In this document: one piece after another, positions 12,101-23,888 of the stretch
Layout: every line of letters starts with the position of its first letter
Numbering within the stretch: position 1 is the stretch's first letter
NCBI GenBank assembly: GCA_954871525.1
Contig: OX940863.1
Coordinates: forward strand, 20,844,001 to 20,908,000
Origin: Parietaria judaica
Taxonomy: Eukaryota; Streptophyta; Magnoliopsida; Rosales; Urticaceae
Reading direction: 5' to 3'
DNA length: 64,000 bases
The notes under the pieces: model-generated
What the model was told of the DNA's origin: nothing
Databases searched by the model: none
Seen by the model: only the letters and a program-made list of their open reading frames with translations
Program-made: the position numbers and the translations under genes

Positions 12101-12440
12101 CATTCTAAATATGATCCATATATAGAGACCCTACTTATATATAAATAAAAATCACACTCAAATTGATAGCCCAAATTATTAAAAAAAATGCTTATGATCA
12201 TAGATTTGCGATCTGTTAAAATACAAGATGATTTTGAAGTGCCTATGCTATCTCACGATTATCATTTAAGCGTGAGAGCGAGGGCTACGAAGAACCAAGA
12301 AAAGCAAAACAATAACACGATTTTTCCCGATCAAAATTACGTGTTTATATTGTTTAACACTAGATTTAGACTCAAATTTCTTGTGTTGATTTGTTTTTAG
12401 TTATATTATTATTTTATAATTTAGTTAGTTAGCATCAAGG
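9121..12440. other. Intergenic, no gene seen
   Basis: This AT-rich stretch starts with the ACS promoter. It has many poly-A/T runs and only short ORFs without family resemblance (for example 11331..11582 and 12188..12400). No paired transposon ends were found. Confidence 0.55.
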
Positions 12441-12448
12441 GGCAAGAG

Positions 12449-13148
12449 TAGAGCTGCACAAAAGGAATCGCGAGTGGCGATGCGATGCGTCGCGACTCAA
12501 TTCCTGGGATCGCGATGCATCGCGATTTTGCGGCAAAAGTCGCGATTCGTCGCGATTCCAGGTATGCGTCGCGACGCGTGAAGGGGTGATCCGAGATTCC
12601 TATCCAACGGCCAAGATGATGCCACGTCATCGATACGTGTGGTGTTTTTGTTTGTGGCAATAATAACATGTTTTTCACCCGAAATTTATTACCCAACCAC
12701 AATTTTTACCTACTTTATTCGAATTCAACCCTAAAATTTCAATTTTTTTTTTTTTACCCACTATCTCCTCATAATTATTCACCCACCACAATAATTTCAA
12801 ACCCTATAAATACCACCCCTTCCTCCCTCATTTCCTCACAACTTTTTTTTTTTAATATCTTGTTTTATCATATTTATTTATTTGTTTTATCATATTTATT
12901 AATTTTAAATTAAATAACATACTTAAATAATAATTTTAAATAATTAAATTCGGGTAAAAACTAATAAAATTAAACATTGGAAATATATTAGAACTTTTGC
13001 CGCAAACAAAGCATTTGAACACCCTTTGAAATCGCGATGCGCCGCGATGCGTCGCGATCTCCTTCCCAGCGATGCGTCGCGATGCGCAACTTGGCGACTT
13101 TTGCCGATTAAGTCGCGATTGATCGCGACTTAGTGTTGTGCAGCTCTA
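12449..13148. mobile_element. Non-autonomous hAT element (700 bp)
   Basis: The ends are TAGAGCTGCACAA and its reverse complement. A perfect 8-bp target duplication GGCAAGAG flanks it (12441-12448 and 13149-13156). These are hallmarks of the hAT superfamily. Both subterminal regions are packed with GCGATGCGTCGCGAC-like motifs, the probable transposase-binding sites. Internally, CCTATAAATACC near 12804 resembles a leftover transposase promoter, but no transposase ORF remains; the small ORF at 12668..12913 is low complexity. Confidence 0.93.
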
Positions 13149-13156
13149 GGCAAGAG

Positions 13157-15510
13157 ACATACCTGAAACCAATCCATGATAAAAGGACTTTAATTCAAAA
13201 AGGCTAGTTCTCATTGTTTAATAAATTAATACAACTAATGAAAATTATCAATAAAACATTAAAAGGATCGATATACATATCTGCTTACGCATGCAGTTTA
13301 TGAGCTGTTCATGGTCATTAAAATAAAAGCACTAAGGAAAAACGGTGATTTAATTAAAATAAACAAAATAAATAAACAAGAACTTTTGTGGCGGCCATTG
13401 ATAATAGAGAATTAAGATGACCAAGTTTTCAAAAGAATTCAAAATGAACTTACTTGTGTCAATTCTTCGAATTACCATGTTTCAACTTTCAATTGCAACA
13501 ACAAACAATTAACCCAAAACCGTAAAGAAAGAAAAAAAACTTGAAATTATTTTTTAAATATATAAAAAAAGATTAAATTAATATGCAGAAAAGAAACCTT
13601 TGACTGACTGAGATCTTCTTTGCAGTCAGTTAGACCCATGGCGTCTTCTTCTTCTTGGACTAGAAATTCATTTAAAGACAAAATATAGTATTGTTGTGAC
13701 AACTTGCAAATTATAAAATTGGATTTGAACTTGAAATAATAATAATAATAATAAAAAACCTAAAATACCTTTCCATATCCATAGAAGTATGGTGTGTAAC
13801 TGTAAACAAAGGATGAACCGAAACTCCGGATATTCTAGTTCTAATTGTAAGAAAACAATTAAATTGGAACGCCAATTTTTGGAGATAATAAGTTTTATAT
13901 TATCGTGACACATATTTTGTGTTCACATTAAGTAGATTTTAAGAATAAGTTCCAAATCGATCTTTTTTTTTTTAATCTCAATGTTCATACAATTCTAAGG
14001 AAGATTCAAGTTTATTTAATGCTTGATTGCTTAAATTTGTGTTAATTATCTTGTGACTAGTTATGACAAAGTTATGTTCCGTGAGTCCTTTTAATGTTGT
14101 TGAAACTTGAACAAAAATGTTTTTTTTTTCTTTTTTGCACACACAAAAATGCATAATAATAATGGAAAAATTAGAATTAGCAAAGAATGTGTCAAAGAAA
14201 TAGGCATTGGGTTGCTGAAGTGTGCCGTAAAGAGAGATTTTCTTTGGTCAGAGGCGTTTGTCTGCTCACTTTCCATTCAAACACACATTTTTGTTTATTT
14301 ATCTAATTACTTACTTAATTGTTTTTTAATGGGTAAAGTCACGGTTTAATATCATTATATTGTGCAATTGAAGCTTCTATTAGTCACAAAATCCATAAAA
14401 AAAATGTGTAGTCGACAGAGATTGAGTACTTGATAACTGATATGACTGTCTTTTCAAATCCACCTATAAAATTCTTTTTATACTCATAGAACATTGTTTA
14501 TTTGTTGTTGGTAGGTTCCGAGTTGTCGGCATTGAAAGGTTCAATTTTACGAGTATACAGATGAATAATGAGTTTTTGAACCAATATTTATAAATAATAA
14601 AAACAAGTTTTTCAGACAAAACTGTTACCTATTAGATTTTACAACCAACATCTATTGTATAAGAGTAATGGTAGTTACATTATATTAATAAGTATATCCT
14701 ATACTTCAATACTCATTTCACAATATGATATTGGTGTTAATATTTTTTTCTTCTTCTTGTTATATCATTAATATAAAGCAGAACATATTAGCATGATATT
14801 TATTATATATATAATAATTTTTTTTCTGTATTATCTGTAGGCTCAAAATTTTATTAAATTTGTGAAAGTTTTTTCCATCGATTTCCTAAAAAACCACAAA
14901 TAATTCATAAACACAAATTGTGAATTTTTTTTTACAAGTACTCACTGGTTTTAAACCAAACACCGGAAACTCAAAACCTTGGTCTAAACTTTAGAATCAA
15001 TTAGTTTATAATCCCATGATGATTATAAAACTCAATATTGTCAAAATTGTTGCATTTAGAGCTTGAAGTCTGAAACAATGTAAACAGAGAGCGTTGAACG
15101 ACATGATGACATTTCAAGTTTCAACTCTCACCATTGTCTCTGTACCTAATCACTATTATGCACAATCCTTAGTGCACGTGAAAAAAAAAATAATAATAAT
15201 AATAAAAGTACCTAAATTTTGAACAATTGAGACAGCATGGTTTATGTGAAAAAAACGACAAAAGTATCAAAATTAACAAATGTGAGACGACATATATTTT
15301 TCCGTCGAACTCAAACGAGAGAAGATATAAAATATCTGAATGAGCACATATACGTGTAATCTTAAATATTTAGTAGCACTGTGCTAAAAAATTGACAACC
15401 GTCCATGAAAAAAAAAACCGTTTTACATTTGTTAACTTTAAATACTTTAGTCGCTATTTTCACTTTAGACTCAGGCCACTTTCATCAATGGTCAAAGTTA
15501 GAATACTTTT
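13157..15510. other. Intergenic, no gene seen
   Basis: This is AT-rich sequence with trinucleotide runs (AATAAT near 13736 and 15190) and short ORFs with no recognisable motifs. Nothing further can be supported. Confidence 0.55.
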
Positions 15511-15519
15511 GTCGCAAAT

Positions 15520-15957
15520 ATCCCTAATAGCCAAATTAAAACGTTTGATTAGCCAAATAGCCAACCTTTCATTTTTCTTTGCAAAATAGCCAAATTGATG
15601 AGGTGGCTATTAAATAACATATTTTATACCTATAATACTCTTTTAACATATTAACGTGTATTAACAAAGTTAATTTTTCTTAAAAATAAGAACATTTACT
15701 TATGTTTACAGAAAATCTATATTAACGTGTATTAACCGAGTTAATTTGTTTAAAAATAAAAAATCCTGATTAAAATTTTAACAAAATTTTAATTTATTTT
15801 TAAACAAATTAACTTAGTTAATACACGTTAATACAAGGGTAATACGGTCTTTCGTAATTTATTAATGTGGTTGATTGGCTATTTGGCAATATTAATCAAA
15901 AGGTTGGCTATTTTGCAAAATAGTTTTTCTAGTTTGGCTATATGGCTATAGAGCCCC
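15520..15957. repeat. Decayed foldback MITE
   Basis: The left side has TAGCCAAAT..GCCAAATAGCCAACCTTT..GCAAAATAGCC, and the right side carries the reverse complement of the same string. The inner arms match almost perfectly around TTTGTTTAAAAATAAA. The termini (CCCTAATAGCC and GGGGCTCTATAGCC) are diverged and no clean target duplication was found, so the superfamily is uncertain. A Mutator type is plausible. Confidence 0.55.
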
Positions 15958-16245
15958 TAAATACATAGAACGTGATTTATTAACGTTAATAAGAATTGCC
16001 AACATAAATAGAACGAACATTAAGAAAAAAAAAAGAAAAAAAAACTATGAAAATGTGATTAAACGTGCTCAATTGCCAGCAAGGGCATTTCGAATTGACT
16101 CGGAATAATATTTGAATTCAAACTATACTGCCCATTAAATCGGAAACATTTAGCATAATTTATTCCGAGAGTATATCTGAATCAACATTACAATATGTAT
16201 TGATGTATACATACATTGACCTCGGTTTGGAGAGGCCTTTGTTGT

Positions 16246-17680
16246 CTATTTCTTCATGAGAAGAATGACGGTGTGAGCTGCGATGCTTCGGTTTTCTCCC
16301 AAGCTGTCGACCTTTTCGTGGGTCTTCGCCTTTAGATTAACGACGGCTGGGTTGGCTCCTAGCAGCTTGGATAAGTTGGCCCGGATTCGCTCCTTGTGTG
16401 GACTCAGCTTCGGCCTTTGAAGAATCAATGTAGCGTCTAGGTTTCCGATCTCGTAGCCCGCTTCGTGCATCAGTCTCACCTGCAACAAATCATTGTTTCA
16501 AATTCATCATCATCAAGAACAAGTTCTCAACATTTCGCTACAAAGCTAGGAGAATTTGACATTGAAAACGGCATAATTTCATGTTTCAACCATTCTTCGA
16601 GAATTACTAGGTGTAGTATTAGCCGAGATCAAATGACCTAAAAGCGATCGACCTTAGTTCTTAAACATTTCGCAACAATGCTCGTTGACTTTGAGATTGA
16701 AAATGGCACCATCGGTTTCATGTTTCAACCATTCTTCAAGATTTACGAGGGGTAGTAGTAGCCGAGATCAGTTGAAGAATATCTAATGACCAAAATGCGA
16801 TTAACCGGGCAATTCCGTTTTTCCTAGCTTAACCAAAGAAATAAATGACATGATACATTTTCCCTGCAGCAACTTGTTTACGAAAGCGATAAATCCGGTT
16901 TTCTAATTACCAAGGAATGCGATAAATCCACAATCACTTATCATAAGAGAAAGCGCAAAACAGGCACTTAGTCTGCAAGTACGCATTTTCGGTTGAATCC
17001 TTGCTTAGCATTCGACCTTGCTCAAACAAGAGGTTGGGTTTGTTTATTGTTCGGCCGAATTTTGTGTCGGAAACCGTGTTCGGAACCTACGCTTCCGAGA
17101 CTAAAATCCGAGCGAAAACTAGCAAAAAAGACTCACAGCTTCTTTGATGAAGACAGAGGAAGCAGCTCCTTTCCATTTGGGATCGGAATCAGGGAAGATC
17201 TGACCAATGTCAGGAAGCCCTAGAGCCCCCAAAATGGCGTCGACCACGCAGTGAAGCAACACATCGCCTAATCCACAGCACAAACAATCCGCCAATCAAT
17301 TCAAACCCTAAGCTACGATATACACACGCGATTCTCAGTGACGTACCATCGGAATGAGCTTCGCAGCCTCGGTCGTGAGGAATGTCGATCCCTCCGATGA
17401 TCAGGGGGTACCCTGGCTCCAGTCGGTGGAGGTCGAACCCGTGGCCGACGCGGAAAGGAAGCGCCGCCTTAGCCGGATCCGGAGCCGCTGCGAACGCCGC
17501 CGTCGAGGACGGAGTGGCCGCCGGAGGAGGAGGAGTTGGGGAGAATCGCAGAGGCAGAGAAGACGAGGACGAAGGTGGCGACGCGGAGTTGAAGAGAGCG
17601 GAGCGAGAGAGCGGTTTCGGAGAGAGGCGAGAGGCGTAGCGGAGAGGCACCAAGGTGAAGGAGGTGGTGGTGGACGCCAT
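16246..17680 (-). CDS. ISPF: 2-C-methyl-D-erythritol 2,4-cyclodiphosphate synthase (plastid)
   Basis: This is the fifth enzyme of the plastid MEP isoprenoid pathway. It cyclises CDP-ME 2-phosphate to ME-2,4-cyclodiphosphate with release of CMP, acting as a metal-dependent trimer. It has three exons on the minus strand: 17347..17680, 17137..17267 and 16246..16479, totalling 699 bp (232 aa), the usual plant length. Residues 1 to about 75 are Ser/Pro/Ala-rich and form a transit peptide. The mature domain starts at [11 protein letters not shown] with the metal-binding Asp-x-His. [27 protein letters not shown] and [13 protein letters not shown] follow. It ends in [13 protein letters not shown]. 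No defect is visible. It sits alone, with transposon-derived DNA on both sides. Confidence 0.97.
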
Positions 17681-18099
17681 GGATTTGGGCGATGGAAGCT
17701 CGGAAACGGTGTCGTTTGGGTTTCTGCTTCACTGAGTTCAGTGTTTGACTCTGTTCTATTCATATATTGTATTTTATTTATTTTCTTTGTTTATTATGGT
17801 TAAATTAAAATTGGTTTTACTTAATTTTTTTCTTGTCATCAACGATTTTGGTTACATTTTTCATATATTTTATGCTCGAATATACCTTTTTGTAATGTGC
17901 AATATTTCTCGTTTAAAAAGATAGCCTTATCTTTCATTTTTTTTAAAAGTAGAAAAGTGATATATTTGGGGGTATTATTATAATTATAATGTTAAAACTA
18001 AAAGCTACTGAATTTTATGGGCTTTACATTATTTTATTTTATGTACCTTTAGTTTCTTCTTATAAAGCTAGCCACAATTGAGAACCTTAGTAAATTAAT

Positions 18100-18870
18100 T
18101 ATTTTATTCCTTCTTCGGTAAATAAAAAGAGCAAGTTCCGTGCTCTCCTATGTTGTTGAGTCTGACTGTCCGACAATACAATCGCATATTCTCGTTGAAG
18201 CTAAGGTGGTACATTGGATTGGAGGTGCTAATTTTTATTTTATTAAAGATTACAACATATTTGACCAAAAAACACAAAGAAATGCCCATTCAAAATAACC
18301 AATTTGAGCTTTAGAAGGAAGTAAAACGGAATAAATAGACACCAATATATACCAACAAAAAATGTTGATCATATTCATTGCACGTATCTTATTAAACACG
18401 TTTAAAGTATTGATCTCATGAGCTCAACCGATTTTTTTTTTCTTTCTAATATAGTGATCAAATAAAACATTTTGTATAGTGCTTGAATTTTTCTGCTTTC
18501 ATCGCTCAAAAACATAACTCCGACAAATTAGGAAGTTTGACTTTGAATGAAATGTTATTCAGAAAAGAAAAGAGAAAGAAAAATGTACTTTTAATCTCGT
18601 CTTTTATGAATGAATTCTAAAGCTCTGCAAATTCTTTGATTACGTGGATGTCGTTGTTGGTCGTTATTGATTATCGAATTTGAACAAGATCGAATTAGGT
18701 TGAAGTCATTGTTTCTCAATAATACATTTGCCTACCCCAAAGGGTGAAGATTGAGATTGCTTACAAACTCAATAGCACAATTGCATATACCCTTCCATAC
18801 TCGTTTTACAATTTCTCTCGGCCGGATTTAAGCGACGAAATGTGTGAAAACAATTCTCGGATTTCCGTAA
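18100..18870. repeat. Duplicated block, copy A (empty site)
   Basis: This block aligns, with point changes and small gaps, to 22740..24420. Shared strings include TTGGATTGGAGGTGCTAA, AAATAGACACCAATATATAC and TTGCACGTATCTTA. At about 18246 it reads AAAGATTACAACATATTTGACC without interruption, where copy B carries a 992-bp insertion. No gene was recognised in the block. Confidence 0.8.
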
Positions 18871-19097
18871 ACGCTCCACGAAGAAGATAAAAGGATGTGT
18901 CCAAATACTGCTACCCTTTATTAGTGAAATGTGATCCGACGAACATAATACCATAATTGACTGAGATGGTGGACGTGGAGCTACGAGCTGACTACTTTTC
19001 AATGTTCTAAATGACATTGTTTCAAACTGTGACGACAAGTCATCAAAATCGTCGTCGCTATGATATCTACGTGAATAGGATCCTTGGTCTTACAGGA

Positions 19098-19335
19098 GCG
19101 AGAACCAGGTCGGGCACGGAGGCGCCTCGATGTCTGGCCTTTTTACGGAGGCCTCTGGTGGGGTTTGTGGGTCGCTTTTATCCGTCTCCCTTTCGGGCAC
19201 CGAATTTTGTTCGGTCTTTACTAATTAAGCGAGAACCGAGTCAGATGCCTTTGCGCCTCGATCTCCTATAATTTTTACAGGGGCATCCCGTGGTTGGCCG
19301 CTGCTTTCCGTCTTCTTTTCGGGCGCCAAGTTTAC
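19098..19335. repeat. Imperfect GC-rich tandem duplication
   Basis: Two related units sit side by side in an AT-rich surround. Both contain GCGAGAACC, GCGCCTCGAT, a GGTGG/GTGGTTGG stretch, CCGTCT and CTTTTCGGGC. They are probably fragments of an old retroelement. No protein similarity was recognised. Confidence 0.5.
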
Positions 19336-19845
19336 TGTTTTCATTTTTTTACACTTTAATCCCATGTTTATTCTTCTAATCATTTTATATTTCCTAGTTC
19401 CTACTAATTCTTATTGCTTTCTTATTATTTGTTCAGTATTCCTACCGCATAAATAATGTATAATTGCCCTCGATTTATCGTACCATAAGAACAAATTACA
19501 TGATAAAAAAAAAATTGTATCACTTGAACCTTATTTACTCAAAATATTTTCGCCACTCGTATACGTGCATATCTTTTTCAACCCGGCCGTTGACGTATAT
19601 CTGCTAAATCTACTAAATAAACCCTCTGGATATCCATGATCTAGCTATTCATATAGAAAACACACACACACATATATATATACTGGAGTAGGAATGTTAT
19701 TAAATATTTATCTATTCATTATCTGTTCTCCGACGATGCGCATATATATATATATATATAAGCACTTGGGTCTCAGAATTTAATCGGTGTGTCGTGTATA
19801 CATTCAAAAGAAAAGAAACACAGTCGTGGTCTGTGACATAATAAG

Positions 19846-20413
19846 ATGGGCATTTGGTGCAGGATGTTACTGAATGTGGCTCTCTTGACTCTCGTGCTTT
19901 GCGACATGACAGCTCACTCTAGTCCTGCAAGCAAGCTTCTGTACACTCAAGGAGGACTCATTGGCGCTACTTCGGAAGATCCTACGCGTACTTCGGAACC
20001 TGTCGATCCACGCGATAACCTTGATCCCAGTGATTTCGGTAAACCCGATTCTAATGAACCTCCCCGTTCACGCGAACCAAAAGACGGAGAAGTCAATCCT
20101 TTCACTGGTAAACCTTATCCAGTTGATGACGGTGGCAAACCCAAGCGTATTAATGTCGATACCGGGGAACCTGTCGGTCCTACAGATAGGCGCCCAACGC
20201 CTACTTCCGTCAAAGAAGGTCCTTTCAGTAAACCGTCACTCCTCGTACACGTACTCCAAGAAATGGTGAAATAAATCCTTTCACTCGTCAACCTTATCCA
20301 ATTGATAAGAATGGCAATCCGGTACCTATTAACGTCGATGACGGAAAACCAATCGATCCTTCAAAGGTTGTCGATCCACGTGATAGCAATGATCCCGGTG
20401 ATTTCGGTAAATG
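19846..20413 (+). pseudogene. Secreted acidic Pro/Gly repeat protein, family unknown, frameshifted
   Basis: The start at 19846 opens with a hydrophobic signal peptide (residues about 7-26, LLNVALLTLVLCDMTAHSSP). A hydrophilic chain rich in Asp, Pro, Gly and Lys follows. A repeat unit appears twice: VDPRDNLDPSDFGK, NPFTGKPYPVDDGGKP and INVDTGEPVGP in the first copy, then NPFTRQPYPIDKNGNP, INVDDGKPIDP and VDPRDSNDPGDFGK in the second. The second copy lies in another frame: the first frame stops at 20274, and the second runs to TGA at about 20411-20413. A third, decayed unit (EINPFIG) follows in yet another frame. The shift falls near 20230-20240. I do not recognise the family. A small intron or an assembly error could also explain the break. 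It could be an extracellular-matrix or peptide-precursor type protein, but nothing here shows a function. Confidence 0.6.
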
Positions 20414-20499
20414 AAATCAATCCTTTCATTGGTTTAACGGACTTTTCGGTAAAGTTGATTGCAAAGTTACACGTATTCATTAGTTGCCGATGATAATGT

Positions 20500-21000
20500 T
20501 GTTTATGTCTTTCATGGTTAAAATATCTTCACGTCGTTTTGTGTTAAATGTTTTCCTTCATTTAGTGTGCTTGTCTATTGTTGATCAGTTGACGTGTTAT
20601 ATAATATATTTGAAATTTGAATTAAAAATTAAAAATTAAAGTTTACTGTTATACTCTCATTATTTATGTGATTGATTCATGTTCATTAATTCATACTTTT
20701 TTAATACCTTTAAAATTCAATTAGTCAATAAAATATCCCAAGTCGAGCATATTTTATAAAGAATTGGTGTGAAATAATGATCGATAAGCATTGTATCGAA
20801 GAGTCATGACTCAGGATCTCGTCTCTCCAATAACTTTCAAATTCACTACAAATGAGTGGGAGATAAATGTAAATTAAAAAGCACGTGTGCCCAAAGTTCA
20901 TGACTTGATTTATATTTAGCTCGATATTACCAAAAAAAAAATCAATGAAAAAAATTAAATTTATGCGATCAATAGTAGTTTGGATATTTAATTATTAGAA
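20500..21000. other. Intergenic, no gene seen
   Basis: This is AT-rich sequence downstream of the repeat-protein gene. There are no ORFs with recognisable motifs and no transposon ends. Confidence 0.5.
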
Positions 21001-22621
21001 AATCCATCAAATGCCTCAAAAATACTTAAAGTTTAAAAGAAATGCCCATAGTTTTATAAAATCAATTTACACCAATTAATAAACTTTTTTGGACCATATT
21101 AACCCTAACATTAGTTATAATTATTAATTTTCGTATATTAGTTATTAATAATATATTAATTTTCGAAATTATTTTTTCCTATAATTATGGTTGACAACTT
21201 CCCCTATTAATTATGATTTAATTTAATTATGTTATTTGTTTATGCTGGAAATCCTTTTTCTAAATCTTGTTTAGTAACTACAATGAATGAGATACATGAA
21301 ATATTGAGATCTAATTCATTTTTCTTTTTCCTTAAGATATATACTATATCATACGTCAAAATAGGGTTTTAGCTTCTCGACATGGCCAACATTGGAGATC
21401 CCGAGAGACGGGGCGATTCGACGATTTCAGAGCGCTAGAGAGGTGAGTCGGCTGAGTCTGATCGAGCGCACGTCACCATTGTCGTCTCTGATTAAATTCG
21501 TGATGAGGTGTGACCCATCCATATGCCGCCGGCAGAAAAGCTTCCCGCCGGCGACCGGACCTCACCATCCCCTCCCGCCCACCTCGGCCGCGACGTTCCT
21601 GCCGCCCGCTAACAGCAACAACAACAACCTTTTTGGTCCTTCGCCGGCTACTCTCCGGCGCCGTCTCTGGTGATCCACTTCTCGGAGTTGGAGACGGCAA
21701 TGTCAAAGAGCGAGGCTGCTTCGCAGACGTTCCGCGCCCTGGTGGAGGCACACTATTTCGGTGTTTATCGGAGAAGAGAATGGGATGATCAATCGGATCG
21801 AGGGAGTGTTCACTCGGAGATGCTACAACATGGAGTCTTCGTAAGGACAATTACCATTTGGTAATTATATATACGTATTCATAACTATATATGTGTATTT
21901 GTAATTATAGTTACGGAATTATAGTTTTTGTAATTACAATTTCGTAATCAAAGTTTCGTAACTATATATACGTATTTGTAATTGTAGTTTCATAATTACG
22001 TAATCGTAGTTTCATAATTACAATTTTTTTGTGATTAAAGTTTCGTAACTACATATACGTATTCGTAACTACAGTTACGTAATTGTAGTTTAGTAATTAT
22101 AGTTACGTAATTTCAATTTCGTAATTACGATTTTGAAAACTATTATTACAATTTCGTAATTACATTTACCACTACGATTAAGTGTATGTTGTTTTACTAT
22201 TTAACAAACCACTACAATTTCGTTTTTGCTATTATTTTTTGAACTTTGTTTTACCACATTTTAAGAACGATAATAATCATTCTTAAATTAAAATAATATT
22301 TCAAATCTTCCTATTAATTAAGTTGAATAATTATTCTATATTTTAACGTATTTTGAGAAATTAATTAGTTATTTTCAATGCTATATTTAAGTAAAATATT
22401 TTTAATTAATTCAAAAATGATTTTATTTAATTTTAGTCGATATTTTAAAACTATAATTAATAATTAAAAAAATACGTTATTTATTATATCCACACGTCAA
22501 AAAAAAAAAAGGAAGGGCATATTGGTCCATATTTCAATTAGTTGGTGGTTTTAATTATCAAAAATAAATTTGGGCATTTTTTTGAAACCTTGAGTCACAA
22601 ATGGTCATTTGGCTCATTTAC
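21001..22621. mobile_element. MULE-like element with GC-rich insert (possible Pack-MULE)
   Basis: About 110 bp at the left (AAATGCCTC..AAATGCCCAT..GGACCATATTAACCC) is matched, diverged and inverted, at the right (GGGCATATTGGTCCAT..AAATTTGGGCA..TGGTCATTTGG). The interior contains a GC-rich island at 21381..21800, very unlike its surroundings, and an array of TTCGTAATTAC-type motifs at 21866..22165. The same motif style and the ATGCCCAT termini occur in the MULE at 29824..33991. No target duplication was identified, so the ends are approximate. The island could be captured host-gene sequence, but no product was recognised. Confidence 0.5.
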
Positions 22622-22896
22622 CCTTTAATTGTTTATGAATGGATTAAGAAATAAATTCAAACCTCCAAACTACATGGCGATTTCGGTTTTCTTACACCAA
22701 GAACAATAGATTTTTACAAATCACAAAAAGTAATTAATTGATTTTATTCCTGCTTTTGTTAAAAGAGCAAGTTATATTTAGATTATTTTCTTCTATGTTG
22801 AGTCTGACAATACAGTCGCATATTCTCATTAAAGCACGTGGTCGAAAGGCGGTATATTGGATTGGAGGTGCTAAATTTTATTTTATTAAAGATTAC

Positions 22897-23888
22897 GGCC
22901 CAGTTTGGCATTGATGTGCTGTCTTCAGAATTGCTTTTAAAATTTATTGTCAGAAAAAGTGCTGTCAGAGAAAGTAATGCACTGTTTGGTTAATAAAAAC
23001 AAAAAACAATTGATTTTTTTAAAAGTTCAAGTTTGCTGTTTGGCAACCAATTTTACTTAATTAGCTTCTAAATGTAACAAAATACTAGAGTAGACATAAA
23101 TAATGTTAATTAAATCTCAATATTAATATAAAAAGTTAAAAAATAATATAATTACTCAATAAATAAAATAAAAAAACATTGCTTAGTTTGTTATGCCTTT
23201 TATGCTTTTAATTGACAATAATTATGGTGACAATACCAATTTTTTAAATCCACGTTTCTTCCGGTCACAGTAAAAAATTAATACTTTTACCAATTAAAAA
23301 GAACTAATGCTTTAACTGCAATAATTATATGTATTTGTTATTTTATATACGTTTACCTTCAAAAAAGAATTGGTACTTTAACTATAATGATTTAAGAATG
23401 TGAACGAAAAATGTACTTTTACCACTTAAAAAAATTGGTACTTTAACCGCAATGGTAAAATATTTTTGGTACTTTTACCACCCAATAAGAATTGGTACTT
23501 CAACTGAAATAATTTTAAAAAAATAGATGTAAAAAATTGGTATCTTTACTATCCAAAAAGAATTAGTACTTTAAACACAATAATTAAAAAATATGGACAT
23601 AAAAAAATGATACTTTTACCACTTAAAAAGAATAAGACTCTTAACCGCAATAGTAAAATGTATTTTTGGTACTTTTACCACCAAAAAAAGTATTTTTGGG
23701 GATAGAGAAGAAGAAAAGCAAAAGTAGATTTTAGCAAAAGCATCTATTATCTGCTTTTAAATTTTGTCTATAGAAAAGCTAATTTTTTTACTGAAGTGTT
23801 TCTATTGTAACTTACCAAACACAAATATTGACTTAAAATTCTATAAAAAAGCAAAAGCACCTAATAATAAGCAATGCCAAACGGGACC
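22897..23888. mobile_element. PIF/Harbinger-like non-autonomous element (992 bp)
   Basis: The left end is GGCCCAGTTTGGCATTG. The right end is the reverse complement of GGTCCCGTTTGGCATTG. The GGSCC..GTTTGG terminus is typical of PIF/Harbinger/Tourist elements. It is flanked by TAC at 22894-22896 and 23889-23891, and the uninterrupted paralogous site at about 18246 has a single TAC, so the insertion and its 3-bp duplication are directly shown. PIF elements usually duplicate TWA, so TAC is slightly atypical. The interior is filled with degenerate repeats and no transposase. Confidence 0.88.
23270..23700. repeat. Degenerate tandem repeats inside the PIF-like element
   Basis: Six to seven units of roughly 60-70 bp share TACTTTTACCAC, then AAAAAGAATTGGTACTTTAAC and CGCAATRGTAAAAT. 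Their spacing and divergence suggest old internal amplification within the element. Confidence 0.7.

Noticed and set aside
17354..17803. 149-codon Arg-rich ORF on the plus strand
   Set aside because: It is antisense to IspF exon 1; its Arg/Gly richness comes from the GC-rich transit-peptide codons.
18769..19038. 89-codon minus-strand ORF near the end of duplicated block A
   Set aside because: The matching region of block B does not keep the frame, and no known domain is visible.
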